From Mesodorylaimus sp. YZB2_4 (Eukaryota; Nematoda; Enoplea; Dorylaimida; Dorylaimidae): a stretch of 64,000 bases of DNA. The DNA is taken from positions 868,001-932,000 of the forward strand of contig JASANH010000938.1 in NCBI GenBank assembly GCA_030248295.1, read 5' to 3'. A program made the translations under genes and the position numbers. Shown here in pieces: positions 23,395-36,800 of this stretch. Each line of letters starts with the position of its first letter. Within the stretch, counting starts at the first letter, position 1. Under the pieces are notes generated by a model that was not told the DNA's origin, did not search any database, and was given only the letters and a program-made list of their open reading frames with translations.

Positions 23395-24064
23395 TGAAAG
23401 AACTGAAGTGGATTCTACAGTGGTACAGAAAAATGATATGTCCATCAAGAACGTGATACTGTATGCATATTTTAATCTGCTTGAGGCTTTTCTATAAATT
23501 TGCAGTATTTTCATTTGAGCTGCATTGGTCAGGACACACCGCTTCTCTCGCGCTCTCGCTGTATGCCCTGGTGTAATAGGCGTGGATACTTTGCACTTGT
23601 GACTAAGGCCATCCACTTGCTTGTCCCAGTATCCCCTAGGATAGGCCAAGGATTTCACTGGTCATCGAACAATCTGTACGTAGCTTCGTTTTTTTTTCAG
23701 AGTACAGTACTGTATTTACGATTAGATGAGTAAAATGGCAGTCATTCGTCCAAAGCACCTGTTCCGGACCCCTCCTCTTTTGCTGATTCAAAATACGGTA
23801 CACATCGTAGATGCCTGCCTCGGCAAAGCATCACTTATTGTTAGCCCGTACAGACAAACATATTGTAGGGCGATAAGGAAGGCGAAGAGAAGTTTTGTTT
23901 TACGTCTTGGCCCTCCTTTATCTATGTTGACACACTGATATAGCAAAACGGTCCCGAGTCGCCCCTGGGCTGAAAAACGGGGGCAATGAAATCTGGTTTA
24001 GTGACTTAAGTATAGTGCGAACAGACGAAGCATTTTTCAATCTCCCTTTGCCTACTCGGCAACC
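23395..24064. other. Intergenic region
   Basis: Lies between two plus-strand genes, with the 3' flank of the receptor and the promoter of the basigin-like gene. No further gene is visible. Confidence 0.5.
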
Positions 24065-25293
24065 ATGTCCACATTTGTAGTTCATTATTATTCAATATCT
24101 TTGCTATTATTACACTTTTGGACGCATCAGACTCAAGTATGGGCTAAAAAACCTTGGATTGAAGTAAGTAACCACAGCATCGAAGTGGGACCAGGACCGA
24201 ATGCTTTACGTTTGAAAGAGGACGAATCGTTCGTCATGAGCTGCATTATTCGCGGAGTGTACTCGCACGATATTGCCACACATGTGGAGTGGACTTACGA
24301 AAATGAGTTGGACGAGGTGTTCAGAGTAGAAACATTGGAAAATGATGACGTCGAATACGATCACGTGACTGGCACCACTACTTACAAATTCGACCATCAT
24401 CCAACATCAGCCGACGCTGGAGTCTACAACTGCACGTTTTTCCGTGGTCCTGAAGTCTTGGCGCGGGGAACAATTCGACTGACTTGCGACCCAGTGCCGA
24501 AAGAAGGAGCACGGTCTTGGCGCGGATTGAAAGAGGACGATCCGATGAGACGCGATTATAAACACGTGCCCAGCTATACCATATACCCAGGCGATGAGCA
24601 AATGCTTGAGTGCCGAGCTACGGCTTATCCCAGACCAAAGTTCAAGTGGTTCCGAGTTAATAAGGGTATTGAAGACGATGATGTAATCGGGACGGCGCCC
24701 AGGATACCCATACCTGATCAATCCATGCTGGGTACGTGTGGTTTGTATGACAAATCTCAACCTGCCCAGCCCCGATTAGGCTAGCTCCCAGAGCTAGCTG
24801 GGTGAGCACTAAGGTGTGTGCCACTTCTCCCTCGCACGTTATGTGGCGAATATGACCACGGATGATGCGCCCTTTGATGATGCTGATGCATGGCTTTTTA
24901 GATTCCAGTAGCTCCGAAGAAATCGAAGAGGAGGACCTGCACGTGATCGCTAAAGGCGATGTTCTATACATAAAGGACGCACGTTTCGAGGAGCGCGGAT
25001 ATTATTGCTGCACAGCCAATAACAGCGACGATTACTCATTAAACCTGTACTTTCTCGTTCGAGTCAAGAACCCATTAGCCGCTTTATGGCCATTGCTAGG
25101 AATCGGCATCATTGCCGCCTCCTTGGCCTTGATAATTGGTATCAACGAGCATTTGCGTCAGAAAGCCGAAGCCAAGGAGCGAAGGCTGGATAGCGAGAAA
25201 AGTGGAGAGCCAGCCAGCAGCATACGCTTAAAGCAAATGAGCAGTCTTGAAGGAGATGTCAAACAGCGACTAAATGCCAAGGGTGCCAACTGA
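24065..25293 (+). CDS. Basigin/neuroplastin-like immunoglobulin membrane protein
   Basis: Two exons (24065-24731 and 24902-25293) join in frame to 352 residues. A signal peptide (SISLLLLHFWTHQTQVWA) precedes two Ig domains: the first with SCIIRGVY, VEWTYEN and DAGVYNCTFF, the second with LECRATAYPRPKFKWFR and the late-strand pattern EERGYYCCTANNS. Then comes a junction very like that of basigin (RVKNPLAALWPLLGIGII), one membrane helix, and a charged tail rich in Lys, Glu and Ser. Basigin and neuroplastin act as chaperones and partners of monocarboxylate transporters and calcium pumps at the cell surface. The usual glutamate in the middle of the membrane helix appears to be missing (LLGIGIIAASLALIIGINE places it at the inner edge). 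An acidic insert (SSSSEEIEEED) lies in the second Ig domain at the exon join. Confidence 0.85.
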
Positions 25294-26397
25294 CTGTGAG
25301 CCGAACGATGGGTCCTGTGATGTGCCTTCGCGCGCTATGCCTGCAATGTGCGTGAGTGCGTGTGAGTGTAAGTAGCATAAGAGTATGACAGCTCTACCAC
25401 AGTGTGTGGCTAGATCGATATCGATCGTTGGTGTACAAGGTCAAATGGTCGATTTTCCTCTGAAGGCAAGCCTAGAAAAACGATTGATCAAGTCCACTAA
25501 GCTCTCCAGCACTTCTACACATCTTTACAAATCATTCTTATCCCCTTCGTGCAATCTACCGCAATCCCTCGTACTCTCCGTAACGACATGCTTTCATAAA
25601 GGACCAACCACAACTCACAAAGCTGATAAGCGTATTCGAGCACCACCAACCCAGATGAGAGAAATTTTGCGAAGTGCTTGTATTCGATTAAGGAAAGGGC
25701 AAAAACGAAAGAAAAAACCTCGATGTGCTTTGTTGGCATCCGTTTGCGTGATGGAGCTGTGACAGGCGGAGCACGAAAGTCATTTATCAACGATATATGT
25801 ACTGCTTCTAAAACTCGACTGCCTCGACGCAACTGTCGTAAATTTCTGTGTCCCCGCAACGCTATTTTCGTAAAGCGATACATAGATTATTCAAGGTCTA
25901 GTTTCAGTCGAGGACTGGGACTGTGAAGTATGTACCAGTTAATTTGATGTGATAAGGGAGATATGGACAATAGTAACGAAAAGGTAAGCATTCTTAAAGT
26001 GCTAGCCCTGAGATTGGAATCGGGCAGGACGAAAAGATTATTTTGGGTCAACAGACTTGCCTAAGGGAATAACAGGAGCATAGAAATGATTTTAGAACGC
26101 CAATCTGGAGAGGAGCCCATTCAAAGAGAAATTAGCACTCGGTTGTTATTGCTCCATAGACGCAAGAATGGAGCGCACAGCTGTTTAGGCTCGGCTGCGA
26201 AGTATCATTCTTCACTGGCAACAGGAGTACTTTCCAAGCTTGGGTCATTAGTCAGCTAGCATGGAAAGCCGCCAAAAGCACGGCCTTTCAGGTCAGACTC
26301 AACGAAGGTGTGAGACGAAGGCAGACTTCAAGGCTGTGTTTACTTGAAGAAGGTTGAAATCTTGGGATGCTTTTAGTGTCATTGCCTCGAGTCTTGT
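25294..26397. other. Intergenic region
   Basis: Holds the 3' flank of the basigin-like gene and the upstream region of the channel gene. Frames at 25385-25926 on both strands overlap each other and show no domain. Confidence 0.5.
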
Positions 26398-28503
26398 ATG
26401 CTACAGAAATCGAGCTATGACGGGCGGGATCTCAGCCCGTCATTCCATCAAGGTTTTCACGCTGTTTCTATGTTTCAGAGACGGCTTCGTATGGCCTCAA
26501 TACCAAGAATTGCACGACGCACTACCAAGCAGAAGATCTATCCGATAGCTGTCAAGGTAGCCACCCAAAGTTACATTCATGGCATCAAAGAAATGTACGA
26601 ATCACATTCAAGACCAGCCCGAATATTTTGGATATCTCTTTTCTTATTCTGTTTGGGGGCAGCAGTGTACGAGATTTATCAAGTATTTCATTTATGGCGC
26701 GATGAGGGAGTGGCAACAAAGATATCAATGGAAACCGTACCTATCATGCAGTTCCCCACCGTCCTCTTCTGTCCAACCAATTGGCTCAATAAGACAAAGG
26801 CGAAAGAGATGAACTTGCATCAGGATGCTCTTAAGTATCTCCTGTCAATTCTGCACCCAGTCAACAATCGAGTACCCGGTGGATATTACTGGCCCAACGC
26901 CGAACACAAGCGACTTCTTGAACAAGCTATGAATGCCACAAACAGCCGAAGCGTGGCTGATTTTATGCTGCAAGTAAGTCTTTCCAGGGCTGACCCATCT
27001 GGCCACTGTGGGTTCAATTGGCATGCACAGCAAGCAATAACGTCTCCTTGAGTATTCCGCGGTATGCTTCTTTTGCTATCCCCCCCCCCCATTTCAGATC
27101 AGTATGGACAAATCCGCAGTAGACTGTTCGTGTTGCGATAGTGAGTCGATCGATGCATACGTGACCAAGTTCGGCGTATGCTTTATCATCGACATGTGTG
27201 TCGTGTAGGCGCAGTGGAAGTAAATGTTGTTAACACGACATAGCAGAATGACGTGGAGGCCGTGCGTCGTGTGGATTAGAAAGGCTGAGAGAGGCACAAC
27301 CTTTCGCTATTGAACCCAAAGTAACAAGTGAACAGCAAACCATAAACAAGGACCTACTGCAATTACATGACAAAGAAAACCGGTGTATTTCCTATCATCA
27401 AAGGGTGAGGTGCATAGGTGGTCTTATTACAAGGGCAAAGGGCAGGTAGTCCGACATTGTCAATAAAGAATAAACTGGAATAAGTGCGCAAGAACTCGCG
27501 AATGTATCTTCGCGACAATGTGCGAGACACCTTTCCAAACTCACAGCGTACCCACTGTCATATTTTCTGTGGACAAACGTCACACATTGTGGAGTGACGA
27601 TGTGAAATCTCCGCACAGTGGATTCATTTCATTGTACGAACATCGAAATTCAATCACTTTCTCCGCCAGTGACATCCTCTTCCTCTCACCCAATGTGCCA
27701 GTCTTGATCCGACTGACGTTGACAATGGTGAAACGCATAAGCACAAGGGTGAAGCCGTGTCACAATACGCCCTATCCCTACGCATCCGTCTTCCGGTGCG
27801 AATTGGAATGCTACGATCGAATCGAGAATCAGCGATGCAAGAACTGCTCCATGTTCGCAATTCTAGAGCACAACCCCAAGTTCGACCCTTGCGGAAAAGA
27901 GCACACTACGCGAGAATGCTCGGCAGTAAAAGAAGAACAAGGCAAGAAGGATTTCTTGGAATGCAAAAAGAAATGTGAACCCCCTTGTTTCGAAAAAATA
28001 TACAATACGGCAACGGCCAGTGCTATGACAACACTAGCGCAGTCGCAAGAAAATTCAACGGCTGATGTCTTAACAGTGAGAAGCCTGCGAATACCACTTT
28101 AATAGTGTGCAGGCCCGCTGGTTTTTCAGGCCATGTTCTTATTTACCTCATTTACGGAAACTCTATTTGAGGACGTCGAGATCTTCAATTTCGACACGTT
28201 CGTCAGTTCATTAGGCGGGCAAGCAGGTGAGAACACCATCCAGGCTCTGACCAACCTACCTTCCGTAACTTTTTTGCAGGTCTGTGGTGCGGTGCAAGCA
28301 TAATATCCTTGTTTCATTTACTAAGTTATTGTTGTTGTCCTTGTTTGCATTCCGTTAAAGATAAAAGGCGAAGGTCCTGGAGCTCAGTTCCAGACCGCGA
28401 GAAAGGCCAAGAAAGCGACGAAGAAGTTGCAGCTGGAGGCCAGATTGAAATCGAGGCACTTGACCATGATGATGACAAAACTAAACGAGTGACTATTATG
28501 TGA
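26398..28503 (+). CDS. DEG/ENaC-family sodium channel subunit
   Basis: Five exons (26398-26973, 27098-27195, 27547-28075, 28130-28226, 28280-28503) close in frame to 507 residues. Family marks are the N-terminal gating HG motif (SYIHGIKEMY), TM1 (IFWISLFLFCLGAAVYEIYQ), FPTVLFCPTNW after it, KFGVCFIID in place of the usual YGNCYTFN, a cysteine-rich extracellular block (CELECYDRIENQRCKNC), and the pore with the selectivity-filter region GLWCGASIISLFHLL. The tail is charged and ends RVTIM. These channels are trimeric, amiloride-sensitive sodium channels gated by peptides, acid or mechanical force. The start is uncertain: the frame could instead begin at an acceptor-like TTTCAG near 26479. The donor of exon 2 (GACAT, then GTGTGT) is chosen on phase and is the weakest join. 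A FMRFamide-gated or ASIC-like role cannot be told from sequence alone. Confidence 0.87.
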
Positions 28504-28661
28504 TGAAATGAAAAGGGACGGATTAGGTGTGGTCAACGGCCGGGTTCTACGGGGGGTATAACATTATTGTGACAGAAGGTTGTCATGAAAAGTAGGAATG
28601 TACATGTTCCCTCTGTTCCACCGGTCATCACATATATGTTGTAGAAGTACATACATAGGTC

Positions 28662-29230
28662 TCAAATGCTATCAGATAAGCATTGAACCTGGACGCCACA
28701 TATCTGAGTCATGTACATGAGATCGCCATCGCTTCTTTTGACGCACCTGTGTAAAGTGCCGTAAGCGGCCCGCTGTTCGCCTGGACCGATCTTGATTTTT
28801 GAGTCCGTCACGCACGCTGTGGCCACGGGAGAGCCATTGTCCAGACAAGAGTATTCCAGGTTATTGACTATCCATGTTTCACGAACCGAATACGACTTTC
28901 TGCCTTGAGTGCACGTGGGACCTAAGCAAACCACGGGGTATACATATAATTCGTAAATTGGAACAACCAATTCAAAGTAAATGAGCAGAATCCAAAGTGG
29001 CATCTGTGATCTTTTTTGGATTCAGCTTGAGCAGCGCCGGAGTGCGGATCAGGGAGCGTCAAAAAGAGATGTTTCTTGTGCTCGAATGACGAGCAAGGTG
29101 CATCATATAATAATCTACTGTACACCAGAACGCACTTTCCTAATAGCATACCTTGTCTTTCAATACCCATCGATAACACCGCATGTAGGAAACCAAACAA
29201 GAAAATGGCCGAGCAAAAGGTAGAATGCAT
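28662..29230 (-). CDS. Small secreted two-module protein, MIG-18/Fn1-like
   Basis: Two exons (29230-29152 and 28921-28662) joined by a phase-1 intron give 112 residues. A signal peptide (MHSTFCSAIFLFGFLHAVLS) is followed by one module pair: CTQGRKSYSVRETWIVNNLE ending in Cys, then ACVTDSKIKIGPGEQ, LHRCVKRSDGDLMY and QICGVQVQC. This is the same plan as the repeated modules of the large minus-strand gene that ends 1.6 kb to the right, and is closest to that gene's last pair (CGEDVQC). It therefore looks like a single-copy relative of the big gene, by duplication of one end or as its ancestor form. The function is unknown; it is probably extracellular. Confidence 0.75.
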
Positions 29231-29688
29231 TCTAGCAACCAGCCGTCCACCCACGACTTCAAAATGAAAAAGAGTGAACGAATTCTTCTAATTTCAAGGT
29301 ATACTTCAATTTGCGTCCCACTTTCTCACTTTCACGTGTCTCGCCTTGCAACGAATGCGACCACTTCTAGGCCAATGGACCACGCCGAAGAAGACAGGTG
29401 GCATCGTGGATGCAAGAAACTGATATTTCTGGCAAAGTAGAGTAAAGCTTTCAGAGCATTTATAAAAAGACTTCACATAGTGAGTGGCCGCACTAACTCT
29501 CAGTGCTCTGCCATATTTTACGGGTTGAATGCATGCATAGACCATGCTACTTACCCTTGCATAGTTACACCAGAGAAATCAATGAGAGTGTAAAGTCTGT
29601 CCGCTGGTGGTATGGCTTTCAGTTACCCAGGGGTAGGCGGCTGACCACAAATCTGTGCTTAGTATCTAGTCTTCATTTTGTACTTTTA

Positions 29689-30744
29689 ATGTCGGCGAAC
29701 GCAAAAAGCAAAGACGACGAGCTCCATCAAGTTAGCGATGAGTCAGAAGTGGAATTCGCTCGGGGCCACTCGAAATTCGCGAACCTTGAAAAAGAATTTC
29801 CGTGCCTCTCGTCGGAATTTTATCATGAGCATGAGGCAGCAAGTGCTTCTAGCAGGTGTCGATCGATCAATCGATCAGTTTTCAAAACGACTAAAGACTT
29901 CAAAAAATCTGAGTCGCCTTCACCGACAAAACTTCTGGACGATCAGAATCGGAGTAGATGGAAGTTGGTTTCTGTCGATTCGTCGTCTTCGATCGCCAGT
30001 TGGAAATCGATAATATCATCTATCAAGAACCGAGCTTTGCCTGTAGCCTCGTCGACACCGCTTGGAAGGACGAAGCAGCTGATCGAAGGCTCAGCTGGTG
30101 CCAGTCTATGCGAAACTGGTCAAACGCGCTTACTTTCAACCTCCTCCCTGAATTCGACGATCGACGATCCAGTTCTGTATTACGGAGCTCCGATGCCAGG
30201 AACATCGATGGAACATCGCGTTGCTATGTTTCGAGACGCGTTAAGTATGGACGACGGTGAGAGTTCACCCAGTGCTCAACGTGTTCAAGAAGCGCCAAAG
30301 AATTCATCCTCGTTCGTCCCAAAGTTAACCTCGACTGCCGACGGGTCTCAGGAATTGTGCCTATCGCCATCAGTATCTCCGATTCTTTGATTCACTGACA
30401 TGTAGTTTGGGTTTTTTGCGGCTTGTAACCGAAACTCTGTAGGGAAAGCAAGCATTTAAGTTTATGTGATCTTTAAAATTTGTTTTGTTTCAGTTATTAG
30501 TCCGAGTAAAAAACGGAATCTGACTCGCGATCTAGACGAGCTCGTTACTGTATTCCAGACAAATCATGCGACAAGTGAACGATACAGGAAAATGCCACAA
30601 AGACTCTTTTTGAAAGCGATAATACTAGAAAGCGCGCGTGTGACAGGCAGTCTAGGCAGAAAGCATCGAATGAGCACGACACAACCAGTCCACCCTCAAC
30701 TCTACTCGTTTCTGCTATACACTCGTTTTGGCTACCAACTTTGA
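29689..30744 (+). CDS. Unrecognised Ser-rich intracellular protein
   Basis: My best model has two exons (29689-30256 and 30494-30744) joined at a GTGAG donor and TTTCAG acceptor with matching phase, giving 272 residues. Without splicing the frame would end at 30390. The product begins MSANAKSKDDELHQ, is rich in Ser, Lys and Glu with many SP/TP sites (SESPSPTK, STPLGR), and has no signal peptide or membrane helix. The second exon has a charged, possibly helical stretch (SPSKKRNLTRDLDELVTVFQ). I do not recognise a family. It sits opposite to and between two minus-strand secreted-protein genes. Confidence 0.5.
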
Positions 30745-30807
30745 TCACTTGTGACTCGATAACCTACAAGACACCATCATTGTCTGACAAGATAAAATGC
30801 ACTACGA

Positions 30808-33800
30808 TTATCCTTTTTGAAGGCCTTCGGGTCCGCATTGAACATCTTCTCCACACTTCTGCAGAGAATATGCAGCACCACTGGCACGAGCCAAGCAGCT
30901 GTGCTGGAATCCGTCCAGAACCCACGTCTCGCCAACTTTGATTTCTTGTCTGGAATCGGTTCTGCACCCAATGACTGACACTGTTCCATCGAAACGGCAA
31001 ACGTATTTGAAGTTATTAGAAATAAATACGCCACCGGGCATGATCGTATGACCGTCTTTGAAACAGTCTTTGCCACCTATCGTGGAAAACATGAGTGGAC
31101 TTTGGGATGGTTCTGGAAGGACGAGTAGTAACTTACCAACTCCGATAGAGCTACCCATTCCAGTTCCCGTACCAGTTCCAGAACCAGCTCCTGTTCCACC
31201 GCCAGCGCCACCGCTGGGCCCTGATTGCGCTCCAGTGGCGCCCATTCCTCCTCCGCTGGCTCCACCCACAACAGCAGCGCTCGGATTCGAGTGCGTACCC
31301 GCCATGCCGTCTGATGGCTGCCCTGCGCTGCTGCCGCTGGTATCAAACGTGCTTGGATCATTGCAGTTGACATTGTCAGTACCGCAAATGGCCATGCGGT
31401 AAAGGAGCCCACCGTCTGGTTTCTTCAGGCATTGATAAAGAACATCAAACCTGACAACGCTCTTGCCAGCCTGGACTTCGCTGCGGTCGGGGAGAACGCA
31501 AGCTAAAAACATAGTGGTGAAGGAATTTGAATGCTCGAAGATCGTATTCGCTCACCATCGATTCTTGTGGAGCCGGAAACGCAAGTATAGCGGAAATATC
31601 CGTCGGTCCACGACTCACCGCTCTTATACTCTTTCTCCTTGTCAGTGCAAGGAGAGCCTGCGAAAAACGTCCGGCGTACAATCTAAACTAGCGCTAAGAC
31701 AACGAAATGAAGTAGGTCCAACTTACCGCCTTGAATTATCCCACTAACGTCGGGTGAGGAACCACTGGTTCCGCTTCCGACTCCAGTCGATCCTCCTCCT
31801 TCAAATCCGCTGCTGGTTTGGCCACCGCCACCTTAAAAGGTACAGATAGCAGTTGCCAGAATTCTGACACTGGTGTGCCCTTACCCATTGAAGAACCCAC
31901 GCTGCTTCCGCTCGGTTGTGGCTGCTGCGGCTGCTGTGGTTGCGTGCCAGAATTCTCTGGATTAATCGAGCCAGAACGATACATGAGGTAGCCGTTTTCT
32001 AGTCGGATGCACTTGTGTACTGAACCGTCTTTGGTTACCGTGCCTCCTGGTGGCAGCTCAGTTCCATCGGGAAGAATGCATGCTGCAGAGCTCATATTAA
32101 TTAAAGGGGCCATAAGAGAGGAAGTGATTCCTCTTACCAATCGCTTCCAGGTTCCCGGAGCTGCACACATAGCGCGTGCGACCAGTTGCGAAGGTAGCAC
32201 CGTTCGTGTATTGTTGGCCCTCATGGACGCAGTAGGTCACTAAAAGACCACAGTGCTTACGGCACTCTGCATGAGTTGCTAGAACAGCTTTGGTAAAATT
32301 TCCTACCAGGAGCTACACCCCCACCAAATTGTTGGTTTCCTGTTTGCGATCCTGGCGCGATAGCTCCCATCGATGGATTAGCGCCACCGCCCATTTGGGC
32401 TCCGCTTGGTTGACTCGGTGCCACGACACCGATCGATGGATTCGCTCCGGTTCCAAGTTGTGCGTTAAATCCGCTGCTATGTCCGAATGAGCCTAAAATG
32501 ACAGGATCCGCATTTGCTCCTTGAAGCAAGGCCTGTCAACTCACCTTCCATTTGGCTACCACCGCCACCACCGACGTTCGAGGACTGGCCACCCATGCCC
32601 GTGCTGCCCCCACCAGTGCCACCACTCCCACCAGCTCCGCCACCCCCTGCGACATTATCGCACACGAACCCAGGAGCACCGCATGTGCCAGCTCCGTACT
32701 CGAGTCCGCCGCCAGCAATTCTGTCGCATTTGTGCAACACGTTGGATTTGACTACCCTTTGGCCAGCAGGCAACTCAGTACCGTCCTTGAGAACACAGGC
32801 TGAAGAGCAGAAGATAGAGAGTGAGTAGACATTGGCATCTTATGCTTACCAATCATGTCGGAGCGCCCATTGGTGCACATGTATCGCACTTCTCTGTCCT
32901 TCCAAGACTCGCCGTTCTGATAGTGTATTCCATTGTCGTAGCAGGTGCCATCTAGTATGCAGCAAATCATGAGACAGGTGTGGTCGGCCCGTAACGAAAG
33001 CATGTCTTACCGGCTCGACCACCCGCCATTCCAGTAGGAGCGCCCCCAGTTGCGACAGCACCTCCGTTAAATCCGCTATCTGCTCCTTGCTGAAACCCCA
33101 TCTGTTGAGTTCCCGCTTGTTGAAAACCCATTGACTGGCCTGATGCTCCTCCAAATTGCATGTTCGAGCCTCTGTCGCCAAACATGGCATCTCGAACTGA
33201 AACCGCAACCAAACTCAAGTAGGTCCCTACTAGCTGCTTGCCCTTACCTAAACGCCTTCTATGAATCGGCTCGAAGCTTGATCCCAAATCCGAGCCGGGA
33301 CCGCATTTAAAACCGGGGCTGTTACAAGGCCCAGCACCGAAAGCGAGTCCTCCATCAGAAGTTCTAATACATTTGTACAAGACGCCGTTTTTGACCACGT
33401 TTTGTCCAGGTGGAATCTCACTTCCATCGTTAAGAACGCAGGCTAAAATGAAAGGATCTCAGACCAAGGAATACGACAACTGACTACTCAGGCTGTCTAC
33501 CAGTCAGTTGTATGCCTCCATTAAGACACACGTAACGGACACTTCGTCCAGTCCAAGTTTCACCGCTGTTATGTTCTCTCCCATCGTCGTAGCACGTTTT
33601 CTCTAAACCAATACCGAATACTTGGTACATCGTCAAAACTGTCAAGTATTGGCTTACCACTTGTCATGCCTCCCACAGAGGACATTCCTGCGCCCCCGCC
33701 ATTGGTTGATGCGCCTGCTCCAGTCATGATCGAACCATGCGCTCCAGTAATCGAGCTACTACCGCTTGTTTGCGACTGAGGTCCCGTGCCTACAACTGCC

Positions 33801-36800
33801 ATGCTCGACGAACTGCCATCACCACATGAGAATCCTGGAGCTCCGCAACGCCCAGCGCCGTACTCGAGTCCCCTGGCCGTCCTGTCGCACTTTTCGAGTA
33901 TTCCATCCTTGATTCTCCGCTGACCTGCTGCGAGGTTCGTGCCGTCGTTGAGAATGCAAGCTGAAAAGAACAAGAAGTGAGCCCTAATGCAAAGTCCGCC
34001 GTGGACTTCTTACCAATCATCACGTTCCTGCCGCTGATACAAGTGTACAGAACTTCCCTTTCGGGCCATCGCTCGCCTTCCTTATGCTGTGTGCCATTGT
34101 GGTAACAGTTCTCATCTGCAAAACCAGTCACAAGGAGTGTCTGCCTACATGATTTATACTGGCGGCGGCTTACTAGGAAGCCCAGACGCAGCGGACGACG
34201 CAGAACCAATGATCTGGGATCCAGATGGCTGTGTGATAACTGCCTCGGCTTTGGTGCCTGTCAAGGATCCTGCCCCGAATGAAAAAGCAGATGTGCATTG
34301 TCTCATTGTAAGGCAGTAACTTGTCATCCCTACCTGATTGGCCACTGCCTCCAACAACGACACCCTCGGCGATGTCGCATTTGAATCCGGTGGCGCCACA
34401 CTTCCCTCTTCCATATTCCAGACCAGTGTCCGTTTTGTCGCATTTTTGGAGATATCCAGCTCTTACTACTCTTTGACCAGCCAACAGTTCGCCGCCTTCT
34501 TGGAGAATGCATGCTAGAATGAACGTGGACTACCGCTTGACACTCTGGCCACATCTCGTGTAGTCGTAGGTACCTACCCGTCATTTCCTTCTTCCCGCTC
34601 TTGCACACATAGCGGACCTCCTTCTCGATCCAAGTCGAGCCGTCTTTATGAGGCTGCCCGTTGTGGTGGCAGGTTAAATCTACGAGAAGGGCCGCTATGA
34701 GAGTGTACCCATTATTGTTCAAAGAATCCTACCAGGTGGTGCAGTGGTCGCTGATCCAGTGTTCAACAACACATTAATTCCAGAATTTCCAGGTGGGGGA
34801 GGCGGAGGAGGTGGAGCTGGGGCTGGAGCTGGAGCTGGAGCTGGTTTGGAGGCTGGCATGTATTCTGTGTCAGAGTCTGCAAATAACGAGTGATGATGTA
34901 ACATTAGCGACCTAAGCTGATAATATTACCAGCTCTTATGACGTATGCGTGCGCCTTTTAGTTACACAAGCCAATTCGTTAAGGTACTCGAACCTCAATG
35001 TACATGGAGTATTTACTTACCAGTGCTCAACTGACTGTCGTCAGTTGTTGCTCCATCTGTTTTATTCTTCACGACTGATCCAGCAATATCGCACCTGAAT
35101 CCTCGGCTACCGCACGCACCAGACACATATTCGAGCCGACCGTCGGGAAATGAGACACACTTATGCAATATGTCACCCCTTGCATACTGTCTTCCGGCTG
35201 CTAACTCTAGGCCAGTGCTTATGATACAAGCTGAAGACGCAAGGACATAAGCACTGGCAATGAGATGAATCAGAAACTTACAAGTGTTTTTTATTTTTCC
35301 ATTTTCGCATGAGTGGCCAAATCGATCTGCCACCCATTTCTCACCGTTTTTATGCACCTTGCCGTTTTCAGTGCACGATGCACCTGCAACTGCTGGGTCG
35401 TCGGCTTGCATATCCGACCTGTCAAAAGCAATTGCTAGCGTCTGTTTTGCTCTTCCTTGGAATTCCATGGTAAGTCCATCGCTGGGTGCACTGTTGCCTG
35501 GAACAAAAAGATGCTTTTAATCCAGCTGCGTCGTTACTGTCGAAGTAACAGGGGCTCTGGGCTAAATGTTCATGCTTGCGTCTGTCTTCGTCTCATCCTT
35601 AGACCCCTCATGCGAGTACCCGTGCTCTTGTCCTGTTCCTTCATGCCACACATCCGCTCACCCAAGTTTCTCGTACCATCGCCAGAGGCCACTTCTGACA
35701 TGTCACACCTGAAGCCGCGACTACCACACGTGCCAGATACGTATTGAAGACCACCATCAGACTTCTTGACGCACTTGTGTAGCACACCAGATTTCACCGC
35801 GTGTTTGCCACCAGATAGTTCTGTGCCATCGTCGAGAATGCAAGCTAAAAACTGGATCGCTGCTTGAGACAGAAACAGGGGCAAGCAGTCTCATACCGAT
35901 GGTTAGAAGGCTTCCATCGTTGCACAAGATTCGAAATCCGTTGCTTATGCCTTTTTCTCCGCTATTGTACCTCTTTCCGTCGTAAATGCAAGGCATACCT
36001 GCAAATTGGGAAGCTTATCAACCGCCTTAATGGACGTGCATGCTGAGTTATACCATTCGCTATGGCGTCGTTGGTTCCAGGAGCTGAGGGTATCTGCCCA
36101 CCCGTTGGAACAGACGATGAACTCCCGCTGTTGATCGTATTGACACCCGAGACTGGTTGTCCGACTGGAGTTGCTCCCAGTGATGGATTGGTATCGCTTT
36201 GAGTAATAGATGGAATGTCAAACTTTGGACCTTCATTGTTTGATTTTTGTGGTTGTACAGATCGCGACGGTGGTGGCGTTGCCATTGTGGCAATAAATAC
36301 ATCGCCTCTTGCTCGTGCGGCAAGCTGCTTCTTGATTTGGTCCAAATTGCCGTCGCAGGAGAGGTTTGTGAAACGACTAATGGACACTTGCCCACCAACG
36401 GGTACTTTCTGCCTTTGCCCGTTTAGGTCATTTATGTAGCACGCTTAAGAGACAGCTGCTGTAGGAGTTGCAGTCGCATACTTGCCACGCCAGTTACCCG
36501 TGATTTCGGCCAACATGTCTGGTCGACAGTACCACTCGAAGTTGCCGATGGTCTCGGTGGCGTTGAGGTGCATCAGAGTGCCGTCAGCCGCCAGACATCT
36601 GGGCTCTGAAATAGTTAATATCTGAAATAGGCAAAATATCCTGTCAACTGTAAACCGCGTCCGTCACCTTTGCCGCCAATAAGATGGCCCTATGAACCAA
36701 GGCAAGGCTCATATGGCAAGGGTGATGCCACGAGGAGAACAGAAAACAGCAGTCTCCATTCTAGCAGCTCCAAAGACTGAAGATCAACCCTCCAAACAGC

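Noticed and set aside
31058-31402. Plus-strand proline-rich frame resembling an elastic or wall protein
   Set aside because: It is the antisense of the Gly-rich linker exon of the giant minus-strand gene, which has clear splice sites and neighbours in frame.
32514-32828. Plus-strand proline-rich frame
   Set aside because: Antisense of another Gly-rich linker exon of the same gene.
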